Source: Dromiciops gliroides | Lineage: Eukaryota; Chordata; Mammalia; Microbiotheria; Microbiotheriidae | DNA: 64,000 nt | Assembly: GCF_019393635.1 (NCBI RefSeq) | Contig: NC_057862.1 | Span: 152,687,562-152,751,561, forward strand | Direction of reading: 5' to 3' | Part shown: positions 37,365 through 48,629 of the stretch, one piece after another | Numbering within the stretch: position 1 is the first letter of the stretch | Layout: each line of letters starts with the position of its first letter | Made by a program: the position numbers and the translations under genes | Notes under the pieces: model-generated | The model's input: only the letters and a program-made list of their open reading frames with translations | Told to the model about the DNA's origin: nothing | Database searches by the model: none

Positions 37365-37943
37365 CACATACATATACTTAAGTGCTTCAAAAGACCTATA
37401 ATGTATTTTTATGGGAGCTTCCTTCAAAACTCCTCTACATCTCAGTAGATGGTTTCATGAGTTGCTGTGGTTAAAAAAGAAAAAACAACCCCAAAACAAA
37501 AAAAACCTTATGGCGTGGTAGGCTGGCTTTCCAGTGACAAGTCTCTGAACTTTGCTAAACTGGTCCTCAGGTGATAAGTCCATTCATTAATAGGCCCTTA
37601 CTCAAAGTCATTCCAGCTAAGTAGAACTTAACAGACCTGGCACTCTGCTGACATAGACTTTGAGAGTTCAGGGTTACAGTGATGGATCATAGCCATAGCT
37701 GAAGAACAAACAGTGGGTCCTGTCAACAGCAGGGAAAAACTTAGGAAATCCTTGAATCAGCATTATAATCATATTTCTATTCTGAGAGCAAGTCACTCAT
37801 TGGCTTCCTTTCTGGGGTCAGGACCTGAGAATTTAGCTGAACTTCTAACTGAAATTCAGAAATGCTTGTGAGAATTCAAACATGTAGTTTAAGTTCTCTT
37901 GGGAACTAATAAAGGTAAACATTCCCTCCTCTCCAAATATTGC

Positions 37944-38040
37944 CCCCCCAAAAAAACCCCCCAACAACCACACACATACAACACCACCACAACAAACCCG
38001 AGACCAACCAAGCAAGCGAAACAAATAAACCTCAAACTAA
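37944..38040. repeat. C/A-rich low-complexity tract
   Basis: The + strand is almost free of G and T over much of the tract, with C runs, A runs and ACC/ACA triplets. It is probably a decayed microsatellite. Confidence 0.7.
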
Positions 38041-38199
38041 AAAGATTGGCCGGGACAACCCAAGTGCGGAGGTGGTCATTTAATTTAATTAATGAATTGG
38101 CTGATTTTTCATCTTTACTGTGGACTTTCATCTTTGTTTGGTCCATAACTCAGACATATACACAGAGGCGAAATTCACTTTAGGATTGCATTTCTTTTC

Positions 38200-38349
38200 C
38201 TTTTTTTTTTTTTTGTGAGGCAATTGGGGTTAAGTGACTTGCCCAGGGTCACACAGCTAGTAAGTGTTAAGTGTCTGAGGCCGGATTTGAACTCAGGTAC
38301 TCCTGACTCCAGGGCCGGTGCTCTATCCACTGCACCACCTAGCTGCCCC
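38200..38349 (-). mobile_element. Marsupial tRNA/CORE SINE, minus orientation
   Basis: An exact 14-bp duplication (ttgcatttcttttc) at 38186-38199 and 38350-38363. Confidence 0.92.
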
Positions 38350-39666
38350 TTGCATTTCTTTTCATAAAAGAACTTAACTGTTTTGCTCTCTTCCTCTCTA
38401 CCAATGAGTTAGGAATGCTTTAAATCATACATAAATCATTTATAACATGACCTCAGGGTCAAGTAGAAATTCCATGTTACAATTAATTTGTCTTAACTAC
38501 AGACATGAACTCAACATGCTGTTATGTAGCTCTTCAGCCTTTGACACCAAGTCTGTAGAGAGTGTTTTGTTTTTATTTTGCAAATTAAATTACAGATTGG
38601 TGGGAAAAATCTCTAGGAGGATTATAACAACTTCTTAATTATCTCTAGCACAGAGGGACTTCTCTCTTTTAAAGGAGGCAAGGGGGGGCTATCCTGTTTG
38701 AGATAATATGTATAAAGCACCTGGTAAACCTTAGAACAATATATAAACATTATCTTTTTTTTACAAGAAAAGCCAGTTTTTTACTTAAAAGAGATTCATG
38801 GTCTCTGCAACTAGATAGCTATACTCTGGGAAAGGTCAGGCAGGAAAACACACACACAAAGAGTTCATAAGTGCACTCATATGCAAACTGTATACATGCA
38901 TTAATATCACTGCACAACCTCCACATATTCCTTCTCCCTTTATAATCTTCCCTGTAGGTGGAGTCGGTAATTACTCACATGGTATAATTTCAGAGGCACC
39001 CCTGCTCAGAAATATCTCCCTGACTTGTTCATTGAACTCTTGGGAATTGATGAGGGATGAGACATCAGGAATCAAGGGGAAGTGCCCTTGGGAGAAGGGA
39101 CACAGCTATTAAAACTGACACCTGAAAGTAAATGATCCCATTCCAGTGCAAGTTTGGTTACAGGGAAGAGAAAGATTGTCAAGAGGGATGGAATGGGGAA
39201 AGTGGAAGGGACTGTTGAAGCATCCGGGAAGGCAGAAAGGCTCAACTCAACTTGACTTCAGGATTTTGCCTTGAGCAGGCCCTGTGTGTAGGTGTGTGTG
39301 TGTCTACACGTAGGCACACCCCTTACTGCCTCCTTCAAGTTGTTGTGTTAGCATTGTGGACATCAGTCAGATTGCAGCCTTCAAAACAGCTCCACCCAGG
39401 AAAAGCTGGATATAGCACCATTAGCTCAACACACACACATATACACACACACACATGCACACATACATGTGCACACACCCACCCACACACTTGTCTTACT
39501 CACTGTTATCAATCATCTTTACATCAGGCTCCTGCTGTAATAATAAGAAAACTAATAGGACACACAGAAGAAAAGCTTGTCCCCTCAGTTCTATGTTGGT
39601 TATTGGATTTTTTGGATTTCAGTGATGGAGAACATGAGGGCCTTTGGTTCAAAACTCAACTCTTCT

Positions 39667-39822
39667 TTTGTTTGCTTTTTTTTTTTTAAAGTGAGGCAAT
39701 TGGGGTTAAGTGACTTGCCCAGGGTCACACAGCTAGTGTTAAGTGTCTGAGGCTGGATTTGAACTCAGGTACTCCTGACTCCAGGGCTGGTGCTCTATCC
39801 ACTGAGCCACCTAGCTGCCCCT
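39667..39822 (-). mobile_element. Marsupial tRNA/CORE SINE, minus orientation
   Basis: An exact 16-bp duplication (aaaactcaactcttct) at 39651-39666 and 39823-39838. Confidence 0.93.
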
Positions 39823-39901
39823 AAAACTCAACTCTTCTAAATGGTCTTTTTTGACTTATCCTAGTACAGTCCCATAATATCTGTTACTCAGCACTTTTTT
39901 G

Positions 39902-40075
39902 CAGGGGTGTCCTGGAGGCAGCTTGAACTAACTCCCAAGAGATAAGCTGTTAAATTTTCATTGGGAGCATTTACACCTTGCAGCAAACCTACAGATCAGG
40001 GCTTGGTTAATTATTTTGTTGATTACTTAAGTCTGTCCACAGAGAGCTGGTTGTTAAACACTTTCCAGAATACTA
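39902..40075 (+). mobile_element. hAT-like MITE family, copy 3
   Basis: Starts caggggtgtcctggaggc and ends agctggttgttaaacactttcc. It shares its start, the middle (attattttgttgatt) and its end with copies at 46413 and 53750. The CAGGGGTG start and the CCAGCAC-type end of the family suggest hAT inverted repeats. The most diverged of the three copies. Confidence 0.6.
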
Positions 40076-40508
40076 CAGCCCTTTTGTAATTGTCATGATA
40101 CATGTTTTGGGATGACATCATTGTCTGTCTTGCCTCCCCTAGCAGATGATCAAGTCTCTGTGGGCTGGCAGGAAACATTTCTGTTCTGTGTAGTTTGTGG
40201 TTACAGTAAAAAGAGAGAGATATGGGTTCAGGTTTCAGCTCTTCCATTTACTAATATCATAGCCATCTAAAATCACTGAACTTCTCTGAACCTCATTGTC
40301 CTCATCTGAAAAATGAGGACAGTCATGCCATCTCCCCTCAAGAGTCTCTTTGAGGCAAGCACTCTGGAAGCAATTCGGTGCTGTATTATGAATATACCTC
40401 GTGCCTAATACATGGAATATGGAGCGAGAGCTGGCAAATACATGAAGAGTGTTGGAGACCTGGAGTTATCAGAAAGAGCTTAGGAAAAGCAAAGCATGGC
40501 CCCCTGAC

Positions 40509-40585
40509 CTGCCAACCGTCAGGAGGATCTCCGTATTCTGAAGAAAAACCGACTTGCTGAACTCGAAATCCAGGCGGAAAGCTCC
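40509..40585 (-). CDS. ITGA11: ITGA11 exon: calf-1/calf-2 segment
   Basis: 25 codons plus two bases: GAFRLDFEFSKSVFLQNTEI then LLTVG. Acceptor tctccag, donor AG|gtcagg. AFRLDFEFSKS-FL matches human alpha-11. It is one of the shortest exons and was found by homology. Confidence 0.94.
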
Positions 40586-41496
40586 CTGGAGAAAGAGGAA
40601 AAATACCAATGAGAGCAAGCCAGTTAGAAAACCAGGGATCTCTTAGGCACTTGGTTTAGTATCTAGGGGACTTGAGAGCTGTGACTATGCTGCTCCATCC
40701 TGTATCCCCTACTTTCCCCCAGATAGGGGCTGGGTCTAACCCTTGTCCCGCTGTCCCAGCCCTGCATCCTAGCTGGCTGGGAATGTGCTGGGTGAGGAGA
40801 GATGATGGGCTGAAATGTGACCAGAGCATTTGGGAGGCTGCCAAGTGTGGCTCTTAGGAGCCAAATAAAACAGCTACTGAGAGGGGGGCCTTCTTGACCA
40901 TTTCCCCTCCCTTTTTTTCTTCTTTTAAGAGCAAAGGGAAACAAAGAGAAAAATTGGCTTTGGAGTATGTCTGTGTGGGCTTCACGTGGCTTGGGATGGG
41001 GTAATGACCATAGACTTCTGGGATTTCAGAGCTCTAACCTGAGAGATCATCTACTCTACCCCATCTCATTTTAGAGAGGAAGAAACGGGAAGCCCTTCAA
41101 GGTGATGTGATCTGCCCAAGGTCACCTTTATGCAGATCATAGAAGGTAGACCTGGAAAGGGCCTTAGCCATAATTTAGTCCAACCCTTTTTGTTTTACAG
41201 AGGAAGAAATTTAGGGCCCAAGGAAGTCAGGTGACTTTCCCACCATCACAAAGTAATTGAGCTGCCTCTCACCTATTTCCTGAATGAGTGAGTTAAGTCA
41301 ACTTTTCTCCTCAGTAAAGTGAGGGGAGCTGGAATGGATGACTTCTAGGGGCCTTTCTATCTCTAAATCTGTGAGCCTGTGATCCAACTGGGGGGTTACC
41401 ATCCATGTCCTCTGACTCTGCATCCACAGTGACTTAAATGCAGAGCTGGAACTGGGACCCATGTCTCCTTAGTACCAATCTTTCACTTTTCCCTTT

Positions 41497-41909
41497 GTTC
41501 AGTCATTTCAGTCATGTCTTACTCTTTGTGACCCTATTTGGAGTTTTCTTGGCAAAGATACTGGAGTGGTTTACCATTTCCTTCTCCAGATCATTGTACA
41601 AATGAGGAAACTGAGGCAAACAGGGTTAAGTCACTTGCCCACGGTCACACAGCTATTAAGTGTCTGAGGCCAACTTTTTTTTTTTTGGTGGGGCAATGAG
41701 GGTTAAGTGACTTGCCCAGGGTCACACAGCTAGTAAGTGTCAAGTGTCTGAGGCAGGATTTGAACTTATGTACTCCTGAATGCAGGGCCAGTGCTTTATC
41801 TACTGCACCACCTAGCTGCCCCCTTGAGGCCAAATTTTAATGCAGGAACGTGAGACTTTCTGACTCCAGGACCAGAACTCTATGCACTGTGCCGCCTAGT
41901 TGTCCTTTT
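41497..41909 (-). mobile_element. MAR1-type SINE with RTE-like 3' end, interrupted
   Basis: From the 3' end: 'ttcagtcatttcagtcatgtc ... tctttgtgacccta', 'gagtggtttaccatttcctt', then the core and, after the insertion at 41680-41823, the head ending 'gccgcctagttgtcc'. The 3' end resembles the RTE/BovB tail motif. It is older than the SINE inside it. Confidence 0.7.
41680..41823 (-). mobile_element. Young SINE nested in a MAR1-type SINE
   Basis: Near full length; flanks 'tgaggccaactttt' and 'tgaggccaaatttt' are copies of the host SINE core, so the order of insertion is clear. Confidence 0.92.
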
Positions 41910-41939
41910 TTTTCCTGCCTTCTTTACTTCTAAGACTCT

Positions 41940-42460
41940 AAATGGTCTAAAACCATGTCATTCTCCTGTTGAAGAAGCTTCAGTGACTTCCATGTTGTCT
42001 CTGGGATCAAAGTTCCTGTATTTGGCATTTAAAGCCCTTCCCTTTCAAGTCTATCTTTCCAGGCTGGTTATGCATTACTCCTCTTCACTCGGTCTATATT
42101 CTATCCAAACTGTCCTTGCTGTTCCCTGGATCTGACATTCCGTCTTCTGCTTCTCTTGTGCTTTTGGCACATACCAGGAATGCTTTTCCTCCATGGAATC
42201 TTTACTTCCCTTTAAGGTTCAGCTCAGCTGACTCCTCTCCTAAGAAGACTTTCTTAATTCTTTCTAGTTGTTGGTATCCTCCCCAATTTCTTTGCATTTA
42301 TTATGTATGTATCTTCTATTTATTTATCTATGTCCATGTTCTATCCTCAATAGAATATAAGCTCCTTGAAGGCAGGGATAGGGTTCTGTTTTGTTTTTTC
42401 CAGTTTCCATGCCCCTAGCACCGAGAACTATACTTGGAACATGGCTTTGGAATGTTTCTT
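41940..42460 (+). repeat. L2 LINE 3' region
   Basis: The motif series is that of L2: 'atttaaagcccttcc', 'tactcctcttcac', 'ccttgctgttccctgg', 'aagaagactttctta', 'ataagctccttgaaggcaggg', and 'cccctagcaccgag'. Old, with no open frame. Confidence 0.7.
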
Positions 42461-42464
42461 TGTG

Positions 42465-42580
42465 GCAAAATGACTTGCCCACGGTCACACAGCTAGTAAG
42501 TGTCTGAGGCTGGATTTGAACTCAGGTCTTCCTGACCATAGGCCTGGCACTCTAGCCACTTAGGCCACGTAGGCGCCCCA
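42465..42580 (-). repeat. Older tRNA/CORE SINE, 3' part lost
   Basis: Core 'atgacttgcccacggtcacacagctag' in pieces through a decayed head ending 'aggcgcccc'. More diverged than the young family. Confidence 0.65.
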
Positions 42581-43489
42581 GGCTTCAGAATATCTTGTAA
42601 TAATTCCACTCCACCTTCTTTCTGTTCCTCTGCACCTCTGTTTTAGGATTTGGCGAAGATAGGGGCTCGCTGAGCTAGGTATGACCACCATGGTTCATGG
42701 TTCCCAGCTCTATTTTTCCAAATAGATCCCTTGAAAACTCCCTAGGCTCCCTATCCCCGATCCTGTGCCCAAGTGACAAATTCCAGCCCAGGGCCTGCCC
42801 TGTCTTCTCTTCTCCTGGTTTCTCTCCCTCTGAACTTGCCACCTTCTTTATCACTATTCTCTACCCCAAATGCACACAGCTCAGACAGCTGTGATTGATT
42901 TCTCTCCTGGCTCTGTTTTACAAGGCAGGATTATGAGTCCAAGCTGTTGCCTTCTTCCTTTTTCCCTCTCTCTCTTACTCTATGCATGGCTTGTTCATTT
43001 GGGTTAATGAAATATTCTGTTCTACCACTGGGCCCATCCTGCTGCCTTCCCAGGAGGTGCCCACGGGGGCCTCAAAATGGTAATGAGCCTCCCCAAGGGT
43101 CCTCCTTCCATGGGCAAGCGTGCGGTACGGGAGGGGATTGGGAGATGGAGGGGATGATTTAAGAATAAGAAATTTCATACTATGCAGGCTATTATTGGCC
43201 CTTTGGAATCTGGCTGATTTATTCCCAGATCTTGCCGCCTAGAACGATGTCAACAAGACCAGAGATGAGGAAAGTGAGTTTATTTCCTCCGGCAAAGAAG
43301 GCAGAGATCAATCCAGGGGGAACTGGAGTTGGGGATGAAAAATGGGGTTTCCTTCTGAGGGTGAAGAGGCTTATATCTAAGGGGAGATTGTCCTGTTGTG
43401 GGGAGGGACAGAATAGCAGTGGTCTGAACATGTGATCCTCTGTCCCATGCCCTGGCCTTCCCAAAGTTGGGACTAGCCCTTTCTCTGTT

Positions 43490-43715
43490 AATTATCTCCA
43501 ATTTACCCAGTATATATATCTTGTTTGTACATAGTTATTTTCATGTTGTTTTCCCCCAGTCCGCCCCGCCCCCCCAAACATTGGGCTATGAATTCCTTAA
43601 GAGAAGGGACTGTCTTCTGCCTTTTTTTTTTTTTTTAAATTTCCAGTGCTTTGCACAATGCCTGGCGTGTACTAGGTGCTTTTGGAATGACTGGCTGACT
43701 GGCTCTGAGGAGGGC
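43490..43715 (+). repeat. L2-like LINE 3' end
   Basis: 'gtacatagttattttcatgttg', broken by divergence, then 'gaattccttaagagaaggga', 'cacaatgcctggcgtg' and 'aatgactggctgactgg'. Confidence 0.6.
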
Positions 43716-43873
43716 ACCTCGGCCTTATAATTTGGTCATTTGAAATGTTACCTTATACCATCTAATGATAAGAAAAATATTCCAGCGCCTTAAAGGTACC
43801 CCTGCCTCACTCATATCTTTGGCTGCCCACTCTTCCCTGCCCTCCCTGGTCCCCTCTCCCACAAGCTTTTTAC

Positions 43874-43972
43874 CTTGGCTTTTGCTTTGAAAAATGGGTA
43901 GCTGACGTTGCAGACTTTCTTGTTGATCCTCCTCTCCTCGTTGATGCACTCAATGCTGCCATCCGAGTCATC
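43874..43972 (-). CDS. ITGA11: ITGA11 exon: calf-1 segment
   Basis: 33 codons: DDSDGSIECINEERRINKKV then CNVSYPFFKAKAK. Acceptor caccacag, donor AAG|gtaaaa, phase 0. Matches human EDSDGSIECVNEERRLQKQVCNVSYPFFRAKAK. Two conserved cysteines and a sequon (NVS) are present. Confidence 0.96.
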
Positions 43973-45426
43973 CTGTGGTGCAGGGGGGCAGAGAGTAAAG
44001 AATCAAAGCCTGATCTTAGCCTTCTACTCTTCCCAGCCTGGGGCTAAATCCCTGAAAGAATGGACCCCTGGGAAGAGAGCCATTTTGCCCAGCATGGCTG
44101 GTGGGAGTGGGGAGGGGATCATGGTGGAGAGTGTAGAAAGCCTAGAGCCAGGGAAGTCTATGACCTCTGGGGGACTGGCGAGCCAAGCTGCTTGATTCTA
44201 TTTCGACCTGGGGGGAGGTCCTCAAGGATGTGGGTGATCATCAAGGAAGACATCTAGAGAGACTTAGAATGTGGTCCACGCAGGAGGTAGCGTGAGAGTG
44301 AGAAGGCAGATTGACAAGAGTGAAAAGCCAGGAAAAATGGAGAGTCACACCCCCATCCTCTTGTGACTGACCTGGCACTTATATGCAAGGGAGACTATCC
44401 AGCCTCCTCCTTCCTCATTATGGCTTTTCTGACTTTTAAAGGGCTTTCTCATCTTTAATCCAGAAGGATTAGAGGGAAAGCTCTAACCCATTTCCTTGCT
44501 TGCTCTTTGCATTTCTGTGCTTAGTGGGGAAGGGAGATAACATTTTGGGCCAAGATGAGGTTTAGGGGTTTTCAGTTAGCCAGGTCCCTCCTGGAAAAGT
44601 GAGCTCATTTGTCTGGGGTGGGGGCAAAGAAGGGTGGGACCTGTCAAGGGGGAGTTCATTAGAAAAGTGTGTTCTTTTGCCTCCTGGTTGATAAATCCAA
44701 GAAGTAGTCAAATTTCTGGCGGGTGGTCTGAAGGCCGATGTCTGCTGATGGCAAACCCTCTGCGCTACCCTAAAGAAGCAGCGGCTCTACGTGTAATGCA
44801 TATCATCATAAGGAAGGCTCTGGTATATGTGGTACAGCAGGAAGAAAGGGAATAAGCATTTATTAAACACCTACTGCTTTACAAATATCTCATTTGCCCT
44901 CGCAACAACTCTGAGGAAATTGAAGCAGACAGAAGTCATCATGATTTGCCCAGAGTCACACAGCTAGTGAAGTGTCTGAAGTGGGATCTGAATTCCTGTC
45001 TTCCAGATTCCAAACCCAGCACTCCATGACTCAGTTAGAAAGAAGACTGGCTAGGGATTCTAGAGGTCTGGGTTCTAGTCCCGGCTCTGCCACTAACTAG
45101 CTGTGTGACCTTGTTCAAGTCACTTCATCTCTCTTTACCTTAGTTTCTTCCTTTACAAAGTGAGGAGGTTGAATGAGATGATAAACCCTGGCAATATATG
45201 ATGCTCAAGATAGCACAAGATAAGTCCCAGGAAGGTCTCATTCAACTAAAATATTTGCTGAGGTTCTGATTTGCCAACTCCCCACACCTCCTCTGCCCTC
45301 TCCTCCTTTCTGCTGCCTCTTTCTAGTCTCTCTCTTTATGAAGGACCCACGCTTTTCATATGGTCTGGGCTTGAAACCCACCTGTAGTGGGGTTGGGAAA
45401 AGAAGAGAAAGCATGCGGTGGTACAG

Positions 45427-45540
45427 TGGATAGAGTGCCAGTCCTGGAGTCAAGAACCCCTGAGTTCAAATCTTGTGATACTTAGCATCTGCCTGCCTCA
45501 ATTTTCTCATCTGTAAAAGGGAATAAGAAATAGCATCTAT
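45427..45540 (+). repeat. Older MON1/MIR-type SINE, host of two insertions
   Basis: 'ggtacagtggatagagtgcc' head and 'cctgagttcaaatc', then 'ctcaattttctcatctgtaaaaggg'. Its 3' part resumes after 45833. Young SINEs occupy 45541-45664 and about 45711-45832. Confidence 0.7.
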
Positions 45541-45664
45541 AGCACCGGCCCTGGATTCAGGAGTTCCTGAGTTCAAATCCGGCCTCAGACACTTGACACT
45601 TACTAGCTGTGTGACCTTGGGCAAGTCACTTAACCCCCATTGCCCTGCAAAAAATAAAAAGAAA
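45541..45664 (+). mobile_element. 5'-truncated young SINE
   Basis: Begins inside the head at 'agcaccggccctgg'. An exact 16-bp duplication (aagaaatagcatctat) at 45525-45540 and 45665-45680. Confidence 0.93.
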
Positions 45665-45710
45665 AAGAAATAGCATCTATGTCCTAGGGTTGTGGGTTTG
45701 TTTGTTTGTT

Positions 45711-45832
45711 TTTTTTTGGTGAGGCAATTGGGGTTAAATGACTTGCCCAGGGTCACACATCTAGTGTCAAGTGTCTGAGGCTGGATTTGAACTCAGGTCC
45801 TCCCGAATCCATTGTGCCACCTAGCTGCCCCC
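45711..45832 (-). mobile_element. Young SINE, minus orientation, internal deletion
   Basis: Poly-T, core, then a head that lacks part of 'gggccggtgctttat'. Flanks 'cctagggttgt' and 'cccagggttgt' fit the duplication. Confidence 0.87.
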
Positions 45833-46412
45833 TCCCAGGGTTGTTTTATGAAGATAAAATGAGATATTTGTAAAGTGCTTTTCAAACTTTAAAATGTTAT
45901 GAAAATGCTGTTGTCTTTTCATTATTCTGGTTATGAAGTCACTAGCCATGTGGTTGAGGACCTTACCTCATTTTCAAGCTTCTCCCTACCAGCTGTTTAA
46001 AGTTGGAAATAGAAGAATTTAACTAAAATAGCCTCAATACAAAGGCAAGTCATGTTCTGCTGGTCCCAAGTGGGCCTTGAGTCTGTGACTTTTGAGCACT
46101 TGGAGCATAACCTGATTTTTGAATCATTTTCATGTGATGTGTGTTCTGCCTTATTAGACCAGAGGTCCCTGAGGGTGGGGGCTTAGTCTCCTCTGTAGGC
46201 CGCAAGCTCTCAGGCAGGGCTCTCTATCTTTCTATCAGACCAGAAGCTCCCAGAGACTGGGGTAGCGTCTCCAGAGTCTGGTGGGCTCAGATCTCAAGAT
46301 ACCAGTGGGCCAGGTGGACAGAGGATGGGGTGTGTGACTAGCACACCCCAACCCGCTGTCAAAAGGAAGCCACAGTGAGTGAAGTGTGTCTTTCCTTGTT
46401 ATAATCCTGAAT

Positions 46413-46741
46413 CAGGGGTGTGCTGAAGCCAGGCCGAACTGCCAGCGAATTATTAAAATTTCCGCATGAGCATTTATTCCTCAGAAATCAGCAACTGCTA
46501 CAAATGGCGGGGGGTGGGGGGGGGTGGGGGGGGGGGGTGGGGGGGGGGGGTGGGGAGTGGGTGGGGGGTGGTGGGGGGTGGGGGGGTGCTATTGTTTGTT
46601 GATTGTCTAGATTTAAGAAAGTGATAAAGAAAATGTTAACAATCCATGTAAAGCTGAAAAGTGTGTCATGGCTGTGTTTTTCTCTTTGAGAGCTGGTTAT
46701 TAAATATTTACCAGCACGACCCTTCTCTGAACACTGTGGAC
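46413..46741 (+). mobile_element. hAT-like MITE family, copy 1
   Basis: Begins caggggtgtgctgaagcc and has the family end 'gagctggttattaaatatttaccagcac'. An identical 8-mer tcctgaat lies at 46405-46412 and 46742-46749, the duplication size of hAT elements, although about 20 bases after the recognisable inverted-repeat end are unexplained. A GGGGT tract (46506-46588) has expanded inside it. Confidence 0.6.
46506..46588 (+). repeat. G-rich (GGGGGT)n tract
   Basis: About 80 bases with only G, T and rare A or C. Many runs of six or more G could form quadruplexes on the + strand. Confidence 0.95.
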
Positions 46742-46888
46742 TCCTGAATGACTTCTGGTTTCTGCTGGCTTCTCCTCTGATTCTTCTGTAGTCATTCTGT
46801 GTCAGGTTCCCTTTGTTCCATGACTTTAGATCCCCAGTTGCCAACACAATTTATATACCATTTATATTTACATTGCCCTCTCTTCCTA

Positions 46889-46915
46889 CCCCCCCCCCCC
46901 CCCCCCCCCCCCCCC
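46889..46915. repeat. C27 homopolymer
   Basis: Uninterrupted run of 27 C on the + strand, which is G27 in the ITGA11 pre-mRNA. Confidence 0.9.
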
Positions 46916-47254
46916 GCTACGTACAACACCTGGGGGCCAGTGTACTGCAGCTGTCTAATTTCTTTCTGTCCTTCCACTGTATGGGGAAGGGACTTGACAC
47001 CCAGCAGACTGGAAGTTCCTGAGGTCAGAGACTTTGTCCCCCAGCAGACTATGAGCTCTCATGATCCTTGAAGCCCCCCACCACCATTAGGCAGGAAGTC
47101 AAGCATCAAAGGCCAGTTGTAGCCAGATCTGGGGTTTTGTTGTTGGTATTCAGCCAGGTGGTGGCTAACAGCTGTTTGCAGTACAAGGAAAGGAAGTGGA
47201 TACCACCAGTTGTGGCAAAGACAAAACAGAGGTCAAAGCATCGAGCTGAAGTCC

Positions 47255-48065
47255 AAACCAGGAGGTGTGCTTCTGAGGTTCCACCTCCAACCTATCAGAC
47301 TGACAGAAATGGTAAATGATGGAGGGGCTGTGGGAAAACAGGTCCACGTGTACACTGTTGGTGGGGCTGAGAATTGGTCCAGCCATTCTGGAAAGCAGTA
47401 TGGAATTATATATGGAAAGTTACCAAACTGTGCCTATTCAGCTATATTACTAGTAGGCCCCAAAGAAATAAAATAAAGAGGGAAAGGATCTCTTTTATAT
47501 GCACAAAAAAAAAAAATGTGCTAGCCCAAAACAAAACAAAACAAAACAACTAAAGGGGCCTTACCACCTTTTAGAGAATAGCTAAACAGATTGTGGTATA
47601 CAAATGTAACGGGTTATTATTGTGCTTTAAGAAATGATGAAATGGACACTTTTAGAGGAAGCTGGAAGACCTGTCTCGCCTGCTACAGAGCCGAAGTGAG
47701 CAGAATTAGAGCAGTTAATACAGCAAGTAGATCATTCTAGAGAAATTAACTTTGTAAGACTTCAGAAGTCTGATTAACATGCAGTGATAAATCATAAGTA
47801 GAAAAGAATGATGGTGAAAGATGCCTTTCACCTCTGGACAGAGAAGTGATGAACTTAAAATGCAGAAAGAGACATATGGTCCTGGATGTGGCTAATGTGG
47901 GAATTTGCTTTGCCAGACTATATAGATATGTATTGAGGGATTTGTTTTTCAGGTTTAAATTTTTTTTTTTTTGGTTCAGTGTGAAGGAGGGGCAGCAAGA
48001 GGGATGGATTCATAAACAAATCTTATTACTTGAAAAATAAAAATAAACCATTATTTAAAAAACCC
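47255..48065 (+). mobile_element. L1 LINE 3' region
   Basis: The sequence parallels the conserved L1 3' region: 'caacctatcagactgacagaa', 'cactgttggtggggctgagaattgg' and 'ccagccattctggaaagcagtatgg' in broken form, then 'gatgaaatggacact' and an A-rich end. 5'-truncated with no reverse transcriptase frame left. Confidence 0.7.
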
Positions 48066-48185
48066 CAACAACATCCTGGGAGTTGAAGAAGACGAGCCAA
48101 GCCAGAGGGACACCCAGAACAAGGATGCCAGCAATAACAAAACTGGATTAAAAATCACTGGTAGGAGGCAAGAGAGGACCAGAGA

Positions 48186-48333
48186 GGGGGCGGCTAGGTG
48201 GTGCAGTGGATAAAGCACCGGCCCTGGATTCAGGAGTACCTGAGTTCAAATCCGGCCTCAGACACTTGACACTTATTAGCTGTGTGACCCTGGGCAAGTC
48301 ACTTAGCCCCCATTGCCCCGCAAAAAAAAAAAA
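48186..48333 (+). mobile_element. Marsupial tRNA/CORE SINE
   Basis: Full-length copy with an exact 15-bp duplication (agagaggaccagaga) at 48171-48185 and 48334-48348 and a clean A tail. Confidence 0.95.
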
Positions 48334-48517
48334 AGAGAGGACCAGAGAAAAAAGGTGCAGGTTTGTTGGCACGTGTGGAAATACATATGTGGGTGTAAAC
48401 ACATATGATACAGACTAATGTTAAAGTTGTGTCACAAAAATTAAGGATTTGCCCAACATGGTGCACACCTTTTATTGCTTCGACGCTCAGCTCTTGCTTG
48501 CTAAATCAGCAATCATG

Positions 48518-48594
48518 GGGGCAGCTAGGTACACAGTAGATAAAGCACCGGCCCTGGATTCAGGAGGACCTGAGTTCAAATCTGACCTCAGACT
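48518..48594 (+). mobile_element. 3'-truncated, tailless SINE with intact duplications
   Basis: Only the tRNA-like head is present ('gggggcagctaggtacacag' to 'tctgacctcagact'), and no core or A tail. It is flanked by a 17-bp duplication (ctaaatcagcaatcatg at 48501-48517; one mismatch at 48595-48611). Confidence 0.88.
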
Positions 48595-48629
48595 CTAAAT
48601 CAGCAATCGTGTGCCTTTTCCCTGGGTGC

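Larger units (their letters stand above)
36581..40508 (-). other. ITGA11 intron
   Basis: Holds MIR-type SINEs (36885-37040 and 40240-40370, both plus), three young SINEs (37216, 38200, 39667), a C/A-rich low-complexity tract (37944-38040), a CA run near 39429-39490 and one copy of a hAT-like repeat (39902). No other exon is seen. Confidence 0.65.
40586..43873 (-). other. ITGA11 intron
   Basis: Holds MIR-type SINEs (41020-41120 and 41130-41265, minus), an RTE-tailed MAR1-type SINE (41497-41909) interrupted by a young SINE (41680), L2-like LINE ends (41940-42460 and 43490-43715, plus) and an old SINE (42465-42580). The stretch 42600-43480 has nothing recognisable. Confidence 0.65.

Noticed and set aside
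43232-43730. Several 67-87 codon frames in an ITGA11 intron
   Set aside because: Partly over an L2-like LINE end, no splice-compatible integrin similarity, and frames on both strands compete.
46488-46977. Glycine- and proline-rich frames near the G and C tracts
   Set aside because: Products of homopolymer sequence; no initiation context or conservation is visible.
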